Of a stretch of DNA of 64,000 nt, positions 49,501-58,007 are shown piece after piece. Within the stretch, counting starts at the first letter, position 1; each line of letters begins with the position of its first letter. Under the pieces are notes generated by a model that saw only the letters and a list, made by a program, of their open reading frames with translations, ran no database searches and was not told the origin of the DNA. Location of the stretch: contig NZ_ARVW01000001.1 of assembly GCF_000384315.1 (NCBI RefSeq), positions 7,423,001 through 7,487,000 on the forward strand, written 5' to 3'. Position numbers and translations under genes: made by a program. The DNA comes from Amycolatopsis nigrescens CSC17Ta-90 (GTDB lineage Bacteria; Actinomycetota; Actinomycetes; Mycobacteriales; Pseudonocardiaceae).

Positions 49501-50628
49501 ATGCCGGCGCCCGTCGTGCAAGGCTGGGGCGTGAGCAGCTCGGCCAAACCTGATCCCCTTCGGCCGGACGCGCTTTCGGACGCGTCCTTCCGGCTGATGG
49601 TGCAGAGCGCGGTGGACTACGCGATCTTCATGCTGGACACCGCCGGCCGGGTGGCGAGCTGGAACATCGGGGCGGAGCGCATCAAGGGCTACCCGGCGAC
49701 GGAGATCATCGGCCGCCATTTCTCGGTGTTCTACCCACCGGAGGACCTGGCCACCGGCAAACCGGCCTACGAGCTCCGGGAGGCCACGGCCGTAGGGCGG
49801 TTCGAGGACGAGGGGTGGCGGCTGCGGCGGGACGGCTCCCGCTTCTGGGCCAACGTGGTGATCACCGCCCTCTTCGACGAGCACGGCGAGCTGCAGGGCT
49901 TCGGCAAGGTCACCAGGGACCTCACCGAGCGGGTCAAAGCCAACCACAAGTTGGTCGAGCGCCGCCGGCTGTTCACGCACCTGGTCGAGGCGCACGAGGC
50001 GGAACGCCGGCGGATCACCTGGGACGTGCACGACGACGCCATCCAGGCCATGGTCGCGGTGGGCATGCGGCTGCAGCTGCTGGAGGGCAACGCCCCGGTC
50101 GGCGGGCTGCGGCAGACCGTGCACCGGCTCGCGGAGACCGTGGACGAGACCACCGTGCGGCTGCGCAACCTGGTCTCCAGGCTGCAGCCGCCGGCACTCG
50201 GCGAACGTGGCCTCGCCGACGTGCTGAGCGGACACCTCGCCCAGGTGACGGACGAGGGGAACCTGGATTTCCGGCTGCACGCCGAGCTCCCCGAAGACCT
50301 GCCGCCGGAGACCGCGGTGACGATCTACCGGATCATCCAGGAGGCGGTGACCAACGTGCGCAAGCACGCCATGGCGACGACGGTCGACGTGTCGATGCGG
50401 GAGCTGGACGGCGGAGTGCTGGTCCGGGTCCAGGACGACGGGGTCGGCCTGCCGGGCGCGGATGGCGTCGGCGAGCTCGGCCACTTCGGCCTGCTCTACA
50501 TGCGCGAGCGGGCGGAGAGCGCCGGTGGCTGGTGGCAGGCGACCGGTGCCGCCACCGGGACCGTGGTCGAGTTCTGGGTACCCTCGGCGCCCCAGGACGT
50601 CGGCACGATCGACGGGAGCGTCTGGTGA
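49501..50628 (+). CDS. PAS-domain sensor histidine kinase (NarX/DesK-type)
   Basis: This protein has 375 residues from the ATG at 49501 (GTG 49531 is an alternative). A PAS domain at about residues 28-145 reads VDYAIFMLDTAGRVASWNIG, RIKGYPATEIIGRHFSVFYP. The HisKA_3 dimerisation helix follows: AERRRITWDVHDDAIQAMVA with phospho-accepting His177. The HATPase domain has IIQEAVTNVRKHAMATTVDV and VQDDGVGLPG. There are no membrane spans, so it senses a cytoplasmic signal such as redox state or a ligand. It overlaps the receiver gene by 4 nt. Confidence 0.92.
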   Translation: MPAPVVQGWGVSSSAKPDPLRPDALSDASFRLMVQSAVDYAIFMLDTAGRVASWNIGAERIKGYPATEIIGRHFSVFYPPEDLATGKPAYELREATAVGRFEDEGWRLRRDGSRFWANVVITALFDEHGELQGFGKVTRDLTERVKANHKLVERRRLFTHLVEAHEAERRRITWDVHDDAIQAMVAVGMRLQLLEGNAPVGGLRQTVHRLAETVDETTVRLRNLVSRLQPPALGERGLADVLSGHLAQVTDEGNLDFRLHAELPEDLPPETAVTIYRIIQEAVTNVRKHAMATTVDVSMRELDGGVLVRVQDDGVGLPGADGVGELGHFGLLYMRERAESAGGWWQATGAATGTVVEFWVPSAPQDVGTIDGSVW

Positions 50629-51020
50629 CGAAGCCGGGCGGTGCCGCGGTGCGGGTGCTCATCGTCGACGACGATCCGATGATCCGGGGCGCGCTGCGCG
50701 AGGTGCTGGAGTCCGAGTCCGACATCGAGGTGATCGCGGAAGCGGGTGACGCGGTGGAGGCGGTCTCGCTCGGCGAGCTGCACCTGCCCACGGTCGCGGT
50801 GCTCGACGTCCGGATGACCGGTGGTGGCGGCCTGCTGGTGGCCAGGGAGCTCAGCCGCCGTTCGCCGGACACCCGGCTGATGGTGTTCTCCGCCTACGAC
50901 GACGCGGGCGCCCGGCAGGAGCTGGCGCGAGCGGGCGTGCGCAGCTACCTGATCAAGGGCGTGTCCAACCGCGAGATCGTGGAAACCGTGCGCCGGCTCG
51001 GGGCACCCGGTATGCAGTGA
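50625..51020 (+). CDS. Stand-alone receiver-domain protein
   Basis: This 131-residue protein has a GTG start overlapping the kinase stop. It consists of only a receiver domain: VRVLIVDDDPMIRGALREVL, phosphoacceptor Asp61 in VAVLDVRMTG, MVFSAYDDAG and SYLIKGVSNREI. No output domain follows; the next start overlaps its stop. It may be a phosphate sink or act by protein contact. Together with the kinase it forms a translationally coupled pair, and the LuxR regulator upstream is a second possible phosphate acceptor. Confidence 0.88.
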   Translation: MTKPGGAAVRVLIVDDDPMIRGALREVLESESDIEVIAEAGDAVEAVSLGELHLPTVAVLDVRMTGGGGLLVARELSRRSPDTRLMVFSAYDDAGARQELARAGVRSYLIKGVSNREIVETVRRLGAPGMQ

Positions 51021-51865
51021 GGGTGGACTTCGAAGCGGTCGCGGACGAGCTGTACGCGCTGCCGCGCGCGGAGTTCGTCGCGGCCAGGAACGAACGGCAC
51101 GCCGAGGCGCGGTCCGCCGGTGCCGCCGGGGTGGCCGCGAAGATCAAGGCGCTGCCCAAGCCGACCAGCGCCGCCTGGCTGGCCAACCAACTCGTCCGTG
51201 CCCATCGCGATGAGGTGGCGCGGCTCGTCGAGGTGGGGGAGTCCCTGCGCGAGGCGCACCGGGCGGGCCGGGGACCTTCCCTGCAGGAGCTTTCGAAGGA
51301 ACGCACCCGGCTGGTCCGGCAGCTGCTCGCCGGCGCCCGTGCGCTGGCAGGTCAGCTCGGCCAGCTCAGCGCCGGCACCGCCGCCGAGCTGGAGGACACG
51401 CTGAACGCGGCCGTGGTCGATCCGGACGCGGGCCCGGAACTGCTCGTCGGACGGCTGGGCAGGTCGTTGAGCACGCCCGCCGGCGCCGCCGAGTCCTGGC
51501 TGCTGTCAGCGACCAAGCCGACCAAGCCGATTAAACCGACCAAGCCGACCGCGCCCGAGCGACCGGCCCGCTCCGGGCCGGATCGTCCCGCAGCGGACAC
51601 GGCACGCCGGACGGCCGAGGCCGAACGGGCGAAACGCGCCAAGGAGAAGGCCGAACGCGCCAGAAAGGCCGAGCGCGCGCGGAAGCAGGCCGAAGCCGAA
51701 CGTGCCGCGAAGAAGACTCTCACCGACGCCGAACGGGCAGCGGCGGAGGCGAAGCGGAAGACCGCCGCGCTGCGCCACGAGCTGCGGGCAGCCGAGCGCG
51801 CGCAGACCCGAGCGGAGGACGCGGTCGACCGCGCGGCCCGCGCCCTTCGTTCGGTTCGGTCCTGA
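51017..51865 (+). CDS. Hypothetical protein with Lys/Pro linker and charged coiled coil
   Basis: This 282-residue protein starts at a GTG overlapping the receiver stop. Residues 1-160 are helical (VDFEAVADELYALPRAEFVA, AKIKALPKPTSAAWLANQLV, LQELSKERTRLVRQLLAGAR). A repetitive linker of KPTK/KPIK units follows, then a highly charged coiled coil of Ala, Glu, Arg and Lys to the end. This layout occurs as a conserved actinobacterial hypothetical. The basic tail could bind nucleic acid or anionic surfaces. Its coupling to a signalling operon is the only clue to function. Confidence 0.78.
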   Translation: MRVDFEAVADELYALPRAEFVAARNERHAEARSAGAAGVAAKIKALPKPTSAAWLANQLVRAHRDEVARLVEVGESLREAHRAGRGPSLQELSKERTRLVRQLLAGARALAGQLGQLSAGTAAELEDTLNAAVVDPDAGPELLVGRLGRSLSTPAGAAESWLLSATKPTKPIKPTKPTAPERPARSGPDRPAADTARRTAEAERAKRAKEKAERARKAERARKQAEAERAAKKTLTDAERAAAEAKRKTAALRHELRAAERAQTRAEDAVDRAARALRSVRS

Positions 51866-51904
51866 TGGCCGGGGCGGAACACCCCGGCGCCATCGGGACC
51901 CTTG

Positions 51905-52057
51905 TCACTCCCGGCCGAGGACGATCGTCGGCTCGAGCGCCTCCGGGTCGTACTCGATGGGCTGTTTGGGCACCACAGCGGAATCGGGCTCCGCCGGTCT
52001 TGGCGCCGGGATGGTTTCCCGCCGGGTCAGTCCGTCGGTCAACTCGTCGGTGCTCAT
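51905..52057 (-). CDS. 50-residue acidic Pro-rich protein
   Basis: An ATG at 52057 lies 8 nt after a strong GAGGAGG site. The 50-residue product begins MSTDELTDGLTRRETIPAPR, continues with PAEPDSAVVPKQPIEYDP and ends EPTIVLGRE. It is acidic, has no Cys or membrane span and is probably disordered. A stress-type promoter (GGTT-N15-GGGTAC) lies 39 bp upstream on the same strand, so both transcription and translation signals are in place. No family was recognised. A short regulator or peptide precursor are the options, without direct evidence for either. Confidence 0.6.
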   Translation of the reverse strand: MSTDELTDGLTRRETIPAPRPAEPDSAVVPKQPIEYDPEALEPTIVLGRE

Positions 52058-52095
52058 CGTGGCCGCCTCCTCGATCGCGATACTCCCGAATCCGA

Positions 52096-52120
52096 GTACC
52101 CCGAGACGACCGGTTCAACC
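52096..52120 (-). promoter_or_regulatory. SigB/SigF-like promoter GGTT-N15-GGGTAC (50-residue gene)
   Basis: The -10 is exact, read on the minus strand 39 bp before the small gene. GTTG-N14 is an alternative -35. Confidence 0.5.
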
Positions 52121-52133
52121 CGCGCCTGCGAAC

Positions 52134-52161
52134 CTGGGCGAGGCGGTGAAGCCTCGCCCAG
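52134..52161. terminator. 11-bp perfect hairpin
   Basis: CTGGGCGAGGC (52134-52144) pairs with GCCTCGCCCAG (52151-52161) across a 6-nt loop. No T tract is present. It lies upstream of the promoter of the 50-residue gene, so it may insulate that gene or end a transcript arriving from the right. Confidence 0.5.
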
Positions 52162-52521
52162 CCCGGCCGAGCGCGTTCCGCGGCAGCGGAGGGACCGGCT
52201 CGCCGGGTGGCGTGCAGACTCCGGTCCGGATCGCTCTCGCCGTTGGGAGCGGTAACCGTCGCGTTCGACGCTGAGGCAACCCCTAGACACCTCAGTGACG
52301 AAAATGTCCGCGATACATCGGTGGCCGAACTGCCGGTGCCGCGCCTGGCCGTCCGGATGCTTCATTGGAACCGGGACGCGAGCGGAGCAGCGCAAACCGA
52401 GTTCAGAATGGCAGGTGTCGGTACCGATGCGGCCGTGTCCGGTCCCACAGCTACGTAAGATGCGTGCTCAGGTGCGCACAGTGGTTTTTCCGGTCCGGAT
52501 CCGGATCGGCGGAGGGTGAGG
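52162..52521. other. Intergenic region before the nSTAND gene
   Basis: These 360 bp contain no frame with a ribosome site and protein-like sequence. The only open frame (52207-52458, plus) has no family features. The AT content rises around 52280-52330, where a promoter for the large nSTAND gene may lie, but I could not define its hexamers. Confidence 0.5.
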
Positions 52522-55500
52522 ATGGCAGTTCGGCAGATGGATGATCCCGGACCGGCACTAGGACCACGCGGGCTGTTCGCGGAGCGGTTCGCGCTGCTCT
52601 ACGCGGAAGCCGGGGACCCGCCGCTGAAGAAGGTGACGGAGTCGGTGAGCCGGGCCCGCCGGGCGGACGACCGCGGCCGCCCGGTGTCGGTGTCCGCGCA
52701 ACGGGTCAGCGACTGGCGCCGCGGCCGCAACGTGCCGGCCAAGTTCGTGGCGCTGGCGGTGGTGCTCGAAGTCCTGATCGGGGAGGCGCGCAAACTCCGG
52801 CCGGAGCCGTTCGTCGACGATCTCTACGACCTGGACGCCTGGCGCGCGCTGTGGGAGGCGGCGCTGGCCAGTCCGGTCGGCACCGAACAGTCCGACGAGG
52901 ACCCAGTCGCCGGCACGGCCGCCCCCCGGCCGTCCGGTCCGGACGAGACCGGAGTGTGCCCGTACCGGGGGCTGGCGCCGTTCGGGGAAGAGGACTCCGG
53001 TTGGTTCTTCGGCCGGGAGCGCAGTACGTCGGCCCTGCTGACCCGGCTCGACGGCACGCTCGCGACCGGCGGCATCGTGATGCTGGTCGGCGCTTCCGGG
53101 GCGGGGAAGTCCTCGCTGTTCCGGGCCGGGCTGGTGCCCGCGCTCGGTTCTGGCGCGCTGGCCGACGGCGCCTCCGCCGGCTGGCCGGTGGTGCTGATGA
53201 CCCCTCGGTCGGACCCGCTCAAGGAACTGCTGCACTGGGTGCCGGGGCTGCAGGAGTCGCTGGAGCTCGCCGCCGACGAGCCGGAGGCTTTCGCCGCCGG
53301 GGTGCGCGCGGCGGCGACCGCGCACGCCGAGCGGCACGGCGCGCCCGGTGCCCGGCTGGTGCTCGTGGTGGACCAGTTCGAGGAGGCGTTCAGCCCGGAC
53401 CGCGACGAGGACCGGCTGCGCCAGTTCGTCCAGCTGCTGCAACTGCTCTGCACCCCGGCCGCACCCGGCGAGGCGCCGTCCGCGCTGGTCGTGCTCGGGG
53501 TGCGCGCGGACTTCTACGGCAGCTGCCTGTCCTATCCGGAGCTGGCCGAAGCCCTGCAGGACAGGCAGTCGGTGCTCGGCGCGATGACCGCCACCGAGTT
53601 GCGGACCGCCGTCGCGTCCCCGGCGAAGGCGGTCGGGCTGCAGCTCGAGCCGGGCCTGGTCGACCTGATGCTGCGTGATCTCGGGGTCACCGGCGGCCGG
53701 ATGGGCCGGGGCGGGCGCGAAGCGTACGACGCCGGGGCGCTGCCCCTGCTTTCGCACGCCCTGCTCGTCACCTGGCAGCGACGGCAGGCCGGCAAGCTGA
53801 CCACGGCCGGCTACCGCGCGGCCGGCGGTATCCACGGCGCGGTCGCGGCCACCGCCGAACGGGCATGGGCGGACCTGGACCAGGCCGGGCAGGCGGCGGC
53901 AAGGCTGGTGCTGCTCCGGCTGGTGCGGGTTGGCAAGGACAGTCAGGACACCCGCCGCCGGTCCACCCGCGACGAGCTGGTGGAGCAGGCGCCCAACAGC
54001 GCCGCCGCGCAGGACGCGCTGGAGGTGCTTGCCAGGGCCCGGCTGGTCACCATGGACGCCGGCTCGGTGGAGATCACGCACGAGGCGCTGCTGCAGGCGT
54101 GGCCGCGGTTGCGCGCGTGGATCGACCAGGACCGGGCCGGCAACCTGTTCCGGCAGCGGCTCGAAGAGGACTCCGAGGTCTGGGACAACCAGGGCCGGGA
54201 CGCGTCGCTGCTCTACCGCGGTTCGCGGCTGGCGAGCGCCCGGCACTGGGCTGGCACCGCCACGGCCGCGCTCACCGGCGTCGCACGGGAGTTCCTGGCC
54301 ACTTCGGCCCGGCACCGCCGTCGGCTCGCCTGGTTCACCCGCGCCGCGGTGGCGCTGGTGGTGGTGTGCGCGCTGACCGCGGCCGTTGCCGCCACGATCG
54401 CGCTGCGGCAGCGCAACGACGCGGTGTTCGGCCAGGTGGTCGCCGAGGCGGATCGTTGGCAGGACAAGGACCCTTCGATGTCCGCGCAGCTGAACCTGGT
54501 CGCGCACCGGCTGCGGCCGGACAACCTGGACGTGCAGGCCAAGATCCTGTCCGCACAGGACGTTCCGCTGGCCACCGTGCTGACCGGGCATACCGCGGCG
54601 GTGTACCTGACCACCTTCAGCCGCAGCGGCAACCTGCTCGCCACCGCCAGCTACGACCGCACGGTGCGGTTGTGGGACACGCGGGACAAGGCCAACCCGA
54701 AGCCGGTCGGCGAACCGCTGACCGGGCATCAGGGCTGGGTCAGCTCGGCGGTGTTCAGCGCGGACGGCCGGACGCTCGCGTCGGCGGGCGACGACCACAC
54801 GATCCGGTTGTGGGACATCACCAACCCTTCGGGGCCGCGCCCGATCGGCGGGCCGCTGAGCGGTCAGGACGGCACCATCTACCTGCTCGCGTTCAGTCCG
54901 GACGGGCGGACGCTGGCCACCGCGACCGAGAACCGCACGGTGCGCCTGTGGGACGTGCGCGACATGTCGAACGTGGTGCCGATCGGCCAGCCGATCGGCG
55001 GGGCCACCGGTCCGGTCCGGACGCTCGCCTTCAGCCCGGACTCGCGGGTGCTGGCCGCTGGCGGGGACGACGGCACCATCCGGCTCTCCGACATGCGCGA
55101 CCCGGCCGCGCCGGTGCCGCTCGGTGAGCTGACCGGGCACCGCGGCACCGTGCACTCGGTCGCCTTCAGCCCGGACGGGAAGACGCTGGCCAGCGGTGGC
55201 GACGACCTTTCGGTGCGGCTGTGGGACCTGAGCGACCCGGCCGCGGCGGCACCGCTCGGCCTGCCGCTTACCGGGCACCTCGATCCGGTGTGGTCGGTCA
55301 AGTTCAGCCCGGACGGCGGGCTGCTCGCGTCCGGCAGCACGGACGGCACCGCCCGGCTGTGGAACCTGTCCGACCGCAGCGCGGCCGTCCCGTACGGCTC
55401 GCCGCTGGCGGGCACCAACAGCGAGATCTTCGCGGTGGACTTCAGCTCGGACGGGCGCACCCTGTCCACCGGCAGCAACGACGGGCAGGTCCGGCTCTGG

Positions 55501-56556
55501 TCGCTGCCGTCGCGGGCGCTGACCGGGCACACCGGCAGGCTGCGCTGGATCAGTTCGACCAAGGACGGGCAGATGGCCGCGACCGCCGGTGAGGACCGCA
55601 CGGTGCGGTTCTGGAACCTGTCCAACCCGGCGAAGCCGATGCGGCTCGGTGCGCTGGAGACCGGGCATTCCGCGTATGTGAACAGTGCCGTGTTCAGCCC
55701 GGACGGGCGGGTACTGGCCACCGTCGGCGGGGACCGGTCGGTGCGACTGTGGGACATCTCGGACACCTTCAACGTCAAGCCGATCGGCGAGCCGCTGACC
55801 GTGCGGAAGCGGTACTCCGCCGCGCTGGCCTTTTCCCCGGACGGCCGCAGGCTGGTCACCAACGACGACGACCAGAGCCTGCTGCTCTGGGATGTCAGCG
55901 ACCCGGCCGCGCCCAAGCGGCTCGGCGCGCCGCTGACCGGGCACTCCGGCTACATCGAGGCGATCTCCTTCAACACCGACGGCAGCCTGATGGCCACCGC
56001 CAGCAGCGACCAGACCGTGCGCCTGTGGAACACCTCGGACCCGGCCAAGGCCGGCCCGGTCGGTGAGCCGCTGCGGCAGGGCGCGGGAGCGGTCCGGCAC
56101 GCGCAGATCAGCCCGGACGGGCGCACCCTGGTCACCTCGAACGAGGACCGCACGGTGCGGTTGTGGGACATCTCCGAGCCGGCGCGGCCGATGCCGCTCG
56201 GCGTGCCGCTGATCGGGCACGAGAAGGCGGTGGCGCGCACGGTGTTCAGCACCGACGGCAGCAGGATCGCGTCGACGGCCGAGGACGACACCATCCGGGT
56301 GTGGGACGTGCGCGATCCGTCCGCGCCGGTGCCGGTGACCGCCGCGCTCGGCGGGCGGACCGCCTCGTCCGGCTCGGTGACCTTCGGGCCGAGGCCGGAC
56401 GTGCTGGCGTCGGTCGGTTCCGACAGCGCGATGCGGGTTTGGGATCTGGGACTGGACCCGGCGGTGGACCGGATTTGCGCCAGCACCAAGGGAATACTCG
56501 GATCGGACCAGTGGCGGCTGCGACTTCCGCAGCTAACTTACGACCCGCCCTGCTAG
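52522..56556 (+). CDS. HTH-nSTAND1 ATPase with 14 WD40 repeats
   Basis: This protein has 1344 residues from the ATG at 52522 (GGAGGG upstream). An N-terminal helix-turn-helix-like domain (SVSAQRVSDWRRGRNVPAKF) is followed by a nSTAND1 NTPase: CPYRGLAPFGEEDSGWFFGR, Walker A GASGAGKSS near residue 190 and Walker B LVLVVDQFEEAF near 280. A single membrane span (RAAVALVVVCALTAAVAATI) lies near residue 605. After that come 14 WD40 repeats with GH and RLWD marks, enough for two seven-blade propellers. Such proteins are regulatory or immune-type sensors in actinobacteria; the membrane span puts the propellers on the far side. Confidence 0.92.
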   Translation: MAVRQMDDPGPALGPRGLFAERFALLYAEAGDPPLKKVTESVSRARRADDRGRPVSVSAQRVSDWRRGRNVPAKFVALAVVLEVLIGEARKLRPEPFVDDLYDLDAWRALWEAALASPVGTEQSDEDPVAGTAAPRPSGPDETGVCPYRGLAPFGEEDSGWFFGRERSTSALLTRLDGTLATGGIVMLVGASGAGKSSLFRAGLVPALGSGALADGASAGWPVVLMTPRSDPLKELLHWVPGLQESLELAADEPEAFAAGVRAAATAHAERHGAPGARLVLVVDQFEEAFSPDRDEDRLRQFVQLLQLLCTPAAPGEAPSALVVLGVRADFYGSCLSYPELAEALQDRQSVLGAMTATELRTAVASPAKAVGLQLEPGLVDLMLRDLGVTGGRMGRGGREAYDAGALPLLSHALLVTWQRRQAGKLTTAGYRAAGGIHGAVAATAERAWADLDQAGQAAARLVLLRLVRVGKDSQDTRRRSTRDELVEQAPNSAAAQDALEVLARARLVTMDAGSVEITHEALLQAWPRLRAWIDQDRAGNLFRQRLEEDSEVWDNQGRDASLLYRGSRLASARHWAGTATAALTGVAREFLATSARHRRRLAWFTRAAVALVVVCALTAAVAATIALRQRNDAVFGQVVAEADRWQDKDPSMSAQLNLVAHRLRPDNLDVQAKILSAQDVPLATVLTGHTAAVYLTTFSRSGNLLATASYDRTVRLWDTRDKANPKPVGEPLTGHQGWVSSAVFSADGRTLASAGDDHTIRLWDITNPSGPRPIGGPLSGQDGTIYLLAFSPDGRTLATATENRTVRLWDVRDMSNVVPIGQPIGGATGPVRTLAFSPDSRVLAAGGDDGTIRLSDMRDPAAPVPLGELTGHRGTVHSVAFSPDGKTLASGGDDLSVRLWDLSDPAAAAPLGLPLTGHLDPVWSVKFSPDGGLLASGSTDGTARLWNLSDRSAAVPYGSPLAGTNSEIFAVDFSSDGRTLSTGSNDGQVRLWSLPSRALTGHTGRLRWISSTKDGQMAATAGEDRTVRFWNLSNPAKPMRLGALETGHSAYVNSAVFSPDGRVLATVGGDRSVRLWDISDTFNVKPIGEPLTVRKRYSAALAFSPDGRRLVTNDDDQSLLLWDVSDPAAPKRLGAPLTGHSGYIEAISFNTDGSLMATASSDQTVRLWNTSDPAKAGPVGEPLRQGAGAVRHAQISPDGRTLVTSNEDRTVRLWDISEPARPMPLGVPLIGHEKAVARTVFSTDGSRIASTAEDDTIRVWDVRDPSAPVPVTAALGGRTASSGSVTFGPRPDVLASVGSDSAMRVWDLGLDPAVDRICASTKGILGSDQWRLRLPQLTYDPPC

Positions 56557-56570
56557 TAGCGTCACCGGCC

Positions 56571-57086
56571 ATGCGCCTTCTGTACCGACTCGGCGGTCTC
56601 AGCGTGGTCGTCGCCGCACTGACCGTGATCACCGCCGTCCAAATGACGCTCATCGTCGTCGGCAACATCACCGACTTCGGCACGAACCAGGAGTTCGTCC
56701 AGCACGTGCTGGCCATGGACACCACGTTCCGCTCGCCGGACACGATGTGGCGTGCCATCGAGAGTCCCGGACTGGCGAACACGGCCTATCTGGCGATCAT
56801 CGTCTGGGAGGCGCTCTGCGCGCTCGTACTGCTCGCCGCCTGCGTCGCCTGGGTGCGGGCGTTCACCGGGCGCGCGCCGGGTGAACGCGCACGGCGGCTG
56901 GCGAGCCTCGGCTGGCTGATGCAGCTGGTGCTGTTCGCCGGCGGGTTCCTGGTGATCGGCGGCGAGTGGTTCCAGATGTGGCAGTCCGAGAAGTGGAACG
57001 GGCTGGAGTCCGCTCTGCGTAACGTGCTTGTCGCCGGCGTGGCGCTGGTACTGGTGCACCTGCCGGAGCGACGTCGGGAGGCTTGA
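56571..57086 (+). CDS. DUF2165-type integral membrane protein
   Basis: This 171-residue protein starts at ATG 56571, 14 bp after the nSTAND stop, so it is probably cotranscribed. It has four hydrophobic helices: LGGLSVVVAALTVITAVQMT, YLAIIVWEALCALVLLAACV, LASLGWLMQLVLFAGGFLVI and a last LVAGVALVLVHL. The polar loop DTTFRSPDTMWRAIESPGLA between helices 1 and 2 matches DUF2165 predicted small membrane proteins. The function is unknown. A structural link to the nSTAND protein is possible because both are membrane-bound. Confidence 0.82.
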   Translation: MRLLYRLGGLSVVVAALTVITAVQMTLIVVGNITDFGTNQEFVQHVLAMDTTFRSPDTMWRAIESPGLANTAYLAIIVWEALCALVLLAACVAWVRAFTGRAPGERARRLASLGWLMQLVLFAGGFLVIGGEWFQMWQSEKWNGLESALRNVLVAGVALVLVHLPERRREA

Positions 57087-57089
57087 GCG

Positions 57090-57935
57090 TCAGCCGAGCT
57101 CGGCCCTGGGGCCGTCCGGGCGGCGCCGCCGTCCCTCGACGACCCGGTGCGCGGCGGCCGCGATCTCCTCGTCCGCCACGGCGCGGTCGCCGTCCGCGGT
57201 CACCACGTGCACCAGCGGGTAGATCTCCCTGCCAAGGTCCGGGCCCATGGTCGCGGTGTCGCCCTCGGCGGCGTCGTACAGCGCTTCGAGCGCGACCGTG
57301 AGCGCGTCCTCGGCGCTGAGCTCGGCGTGGTGCAGCTTCTTCAGGCTGCCGAGGGCGAAGATCGAGCCGGAGCCGATCGAGTGGTAGCCCTCGTGCTCCT
57401 CGCTCATCCCGCCCGCCGGGTCGTAGCTGAAGATCCGGCCGATGCCGGCCTCCGGGTCGTAGCCGGCGTACAGCGGGACGACGGTGAGGCCCTGCATGGC
57501 GAGGTCGAGGTTGCCGCGCACCATGCCGGCCAGCTTGTTCGCCTTGCCCTGCAAGGAGAGCGCGACGCCCTCGATCTTCTCGTAGTGCAGCAGCTCGACC
57601 TGGAACAAGCGGGCCATCTCGAACGCCAGCGAGGCGGTGCCGGCGACGCCGACGCACGAGTATTCGTCCGCCGTGTAAACCTTCTCGCCGTACCGGTAGC
57701 CGATCACGGTACCGCTGGTCACCTGGCGGTCGCCCGCCATCAGCACGCCGCCGGCGAACCGGAACGCGACGATGGTGGTGCCGTGCGGCACCTGCGCGGC
57801 GAACTGGGTGGCGGAGCCGTTCGCCCATGGCAGGGCTTCCGGCCGGCACTGGGCCAGCAGCTCGGCGAAGGACGAGGTCGGCGACGACATGAAGGTCGCG
57901 AACTGGTGCCGCCCGTCGCTGGAACCTGTGGCCAT
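57090..57935 (-). CDS. prcB: Proteasome beta subunit, orphan copy
   Basis: This 281-residue protein has a propeptide of about 52 residues, then the cleavage site PHG-TTIVAFRFAGGVLMAGDR that would expose catalytic Thr53. Further beta-subunit motifs are VAGTASLAFEMARLFQVELL and GSGSIFALGSLKKL, and the catalytic Asp (GDRQ) and Lys-type residues are in place. It is a full-length, apparently active PrcB. The usual neighbours prcA, pup, dop, mpa and pafA are all absent; a membrane gene and a TetR gene flank it instead. It may be a second beta subunit exchanged into the 20S core under some condition. Confidence 0.92.
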   Translation of the reverse strand: MATGSSDGRHQFATFMSSPTSSFAELLAQCRPEALPWANGSATQFAAQVPHGTTIVAFRFAGGVLMAGDRQVTSGTVIGYRYGEKVYTADEYSCVGVAGTASLAFEMARLFQVELLHYEKIEGVALSLQGKANKLAGMVRGNLDLAMQGLTVVPLYAGYDPEAGIGRIFSYDPAGGMSEEHEGYHSIGSGSIFALGSLKKLHHAELSAEDALTVALEALYDAAEGDTATMGPDLGREIYPLVHVVTADGDRAVADEEIAAAAHRVVEGRRRRPDGPRAELG

Positions 57936-58007
57936 CGAGTACGCCTCCCGCTCGTCCGGTTACCCGTTGCTCCCACCCTAGCCGAGACGTTGTCGCGGGC
58001 GACCACG

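Noticed and set aside
52207..52458. Possible 83-residue gene upstream of the nSTAND gene
   Set aside because: No ribosome site and no protein-like pattern; treated as intergenic.
52558..56220. A 1220-residue open frame on the minus strand opposite the nSTAND gene
   Set aside because: It is the antisense of WD40-coding DNA, is rich in Arg/Gly/Pro/His, and shows no family features. The plus strand has clear domains.
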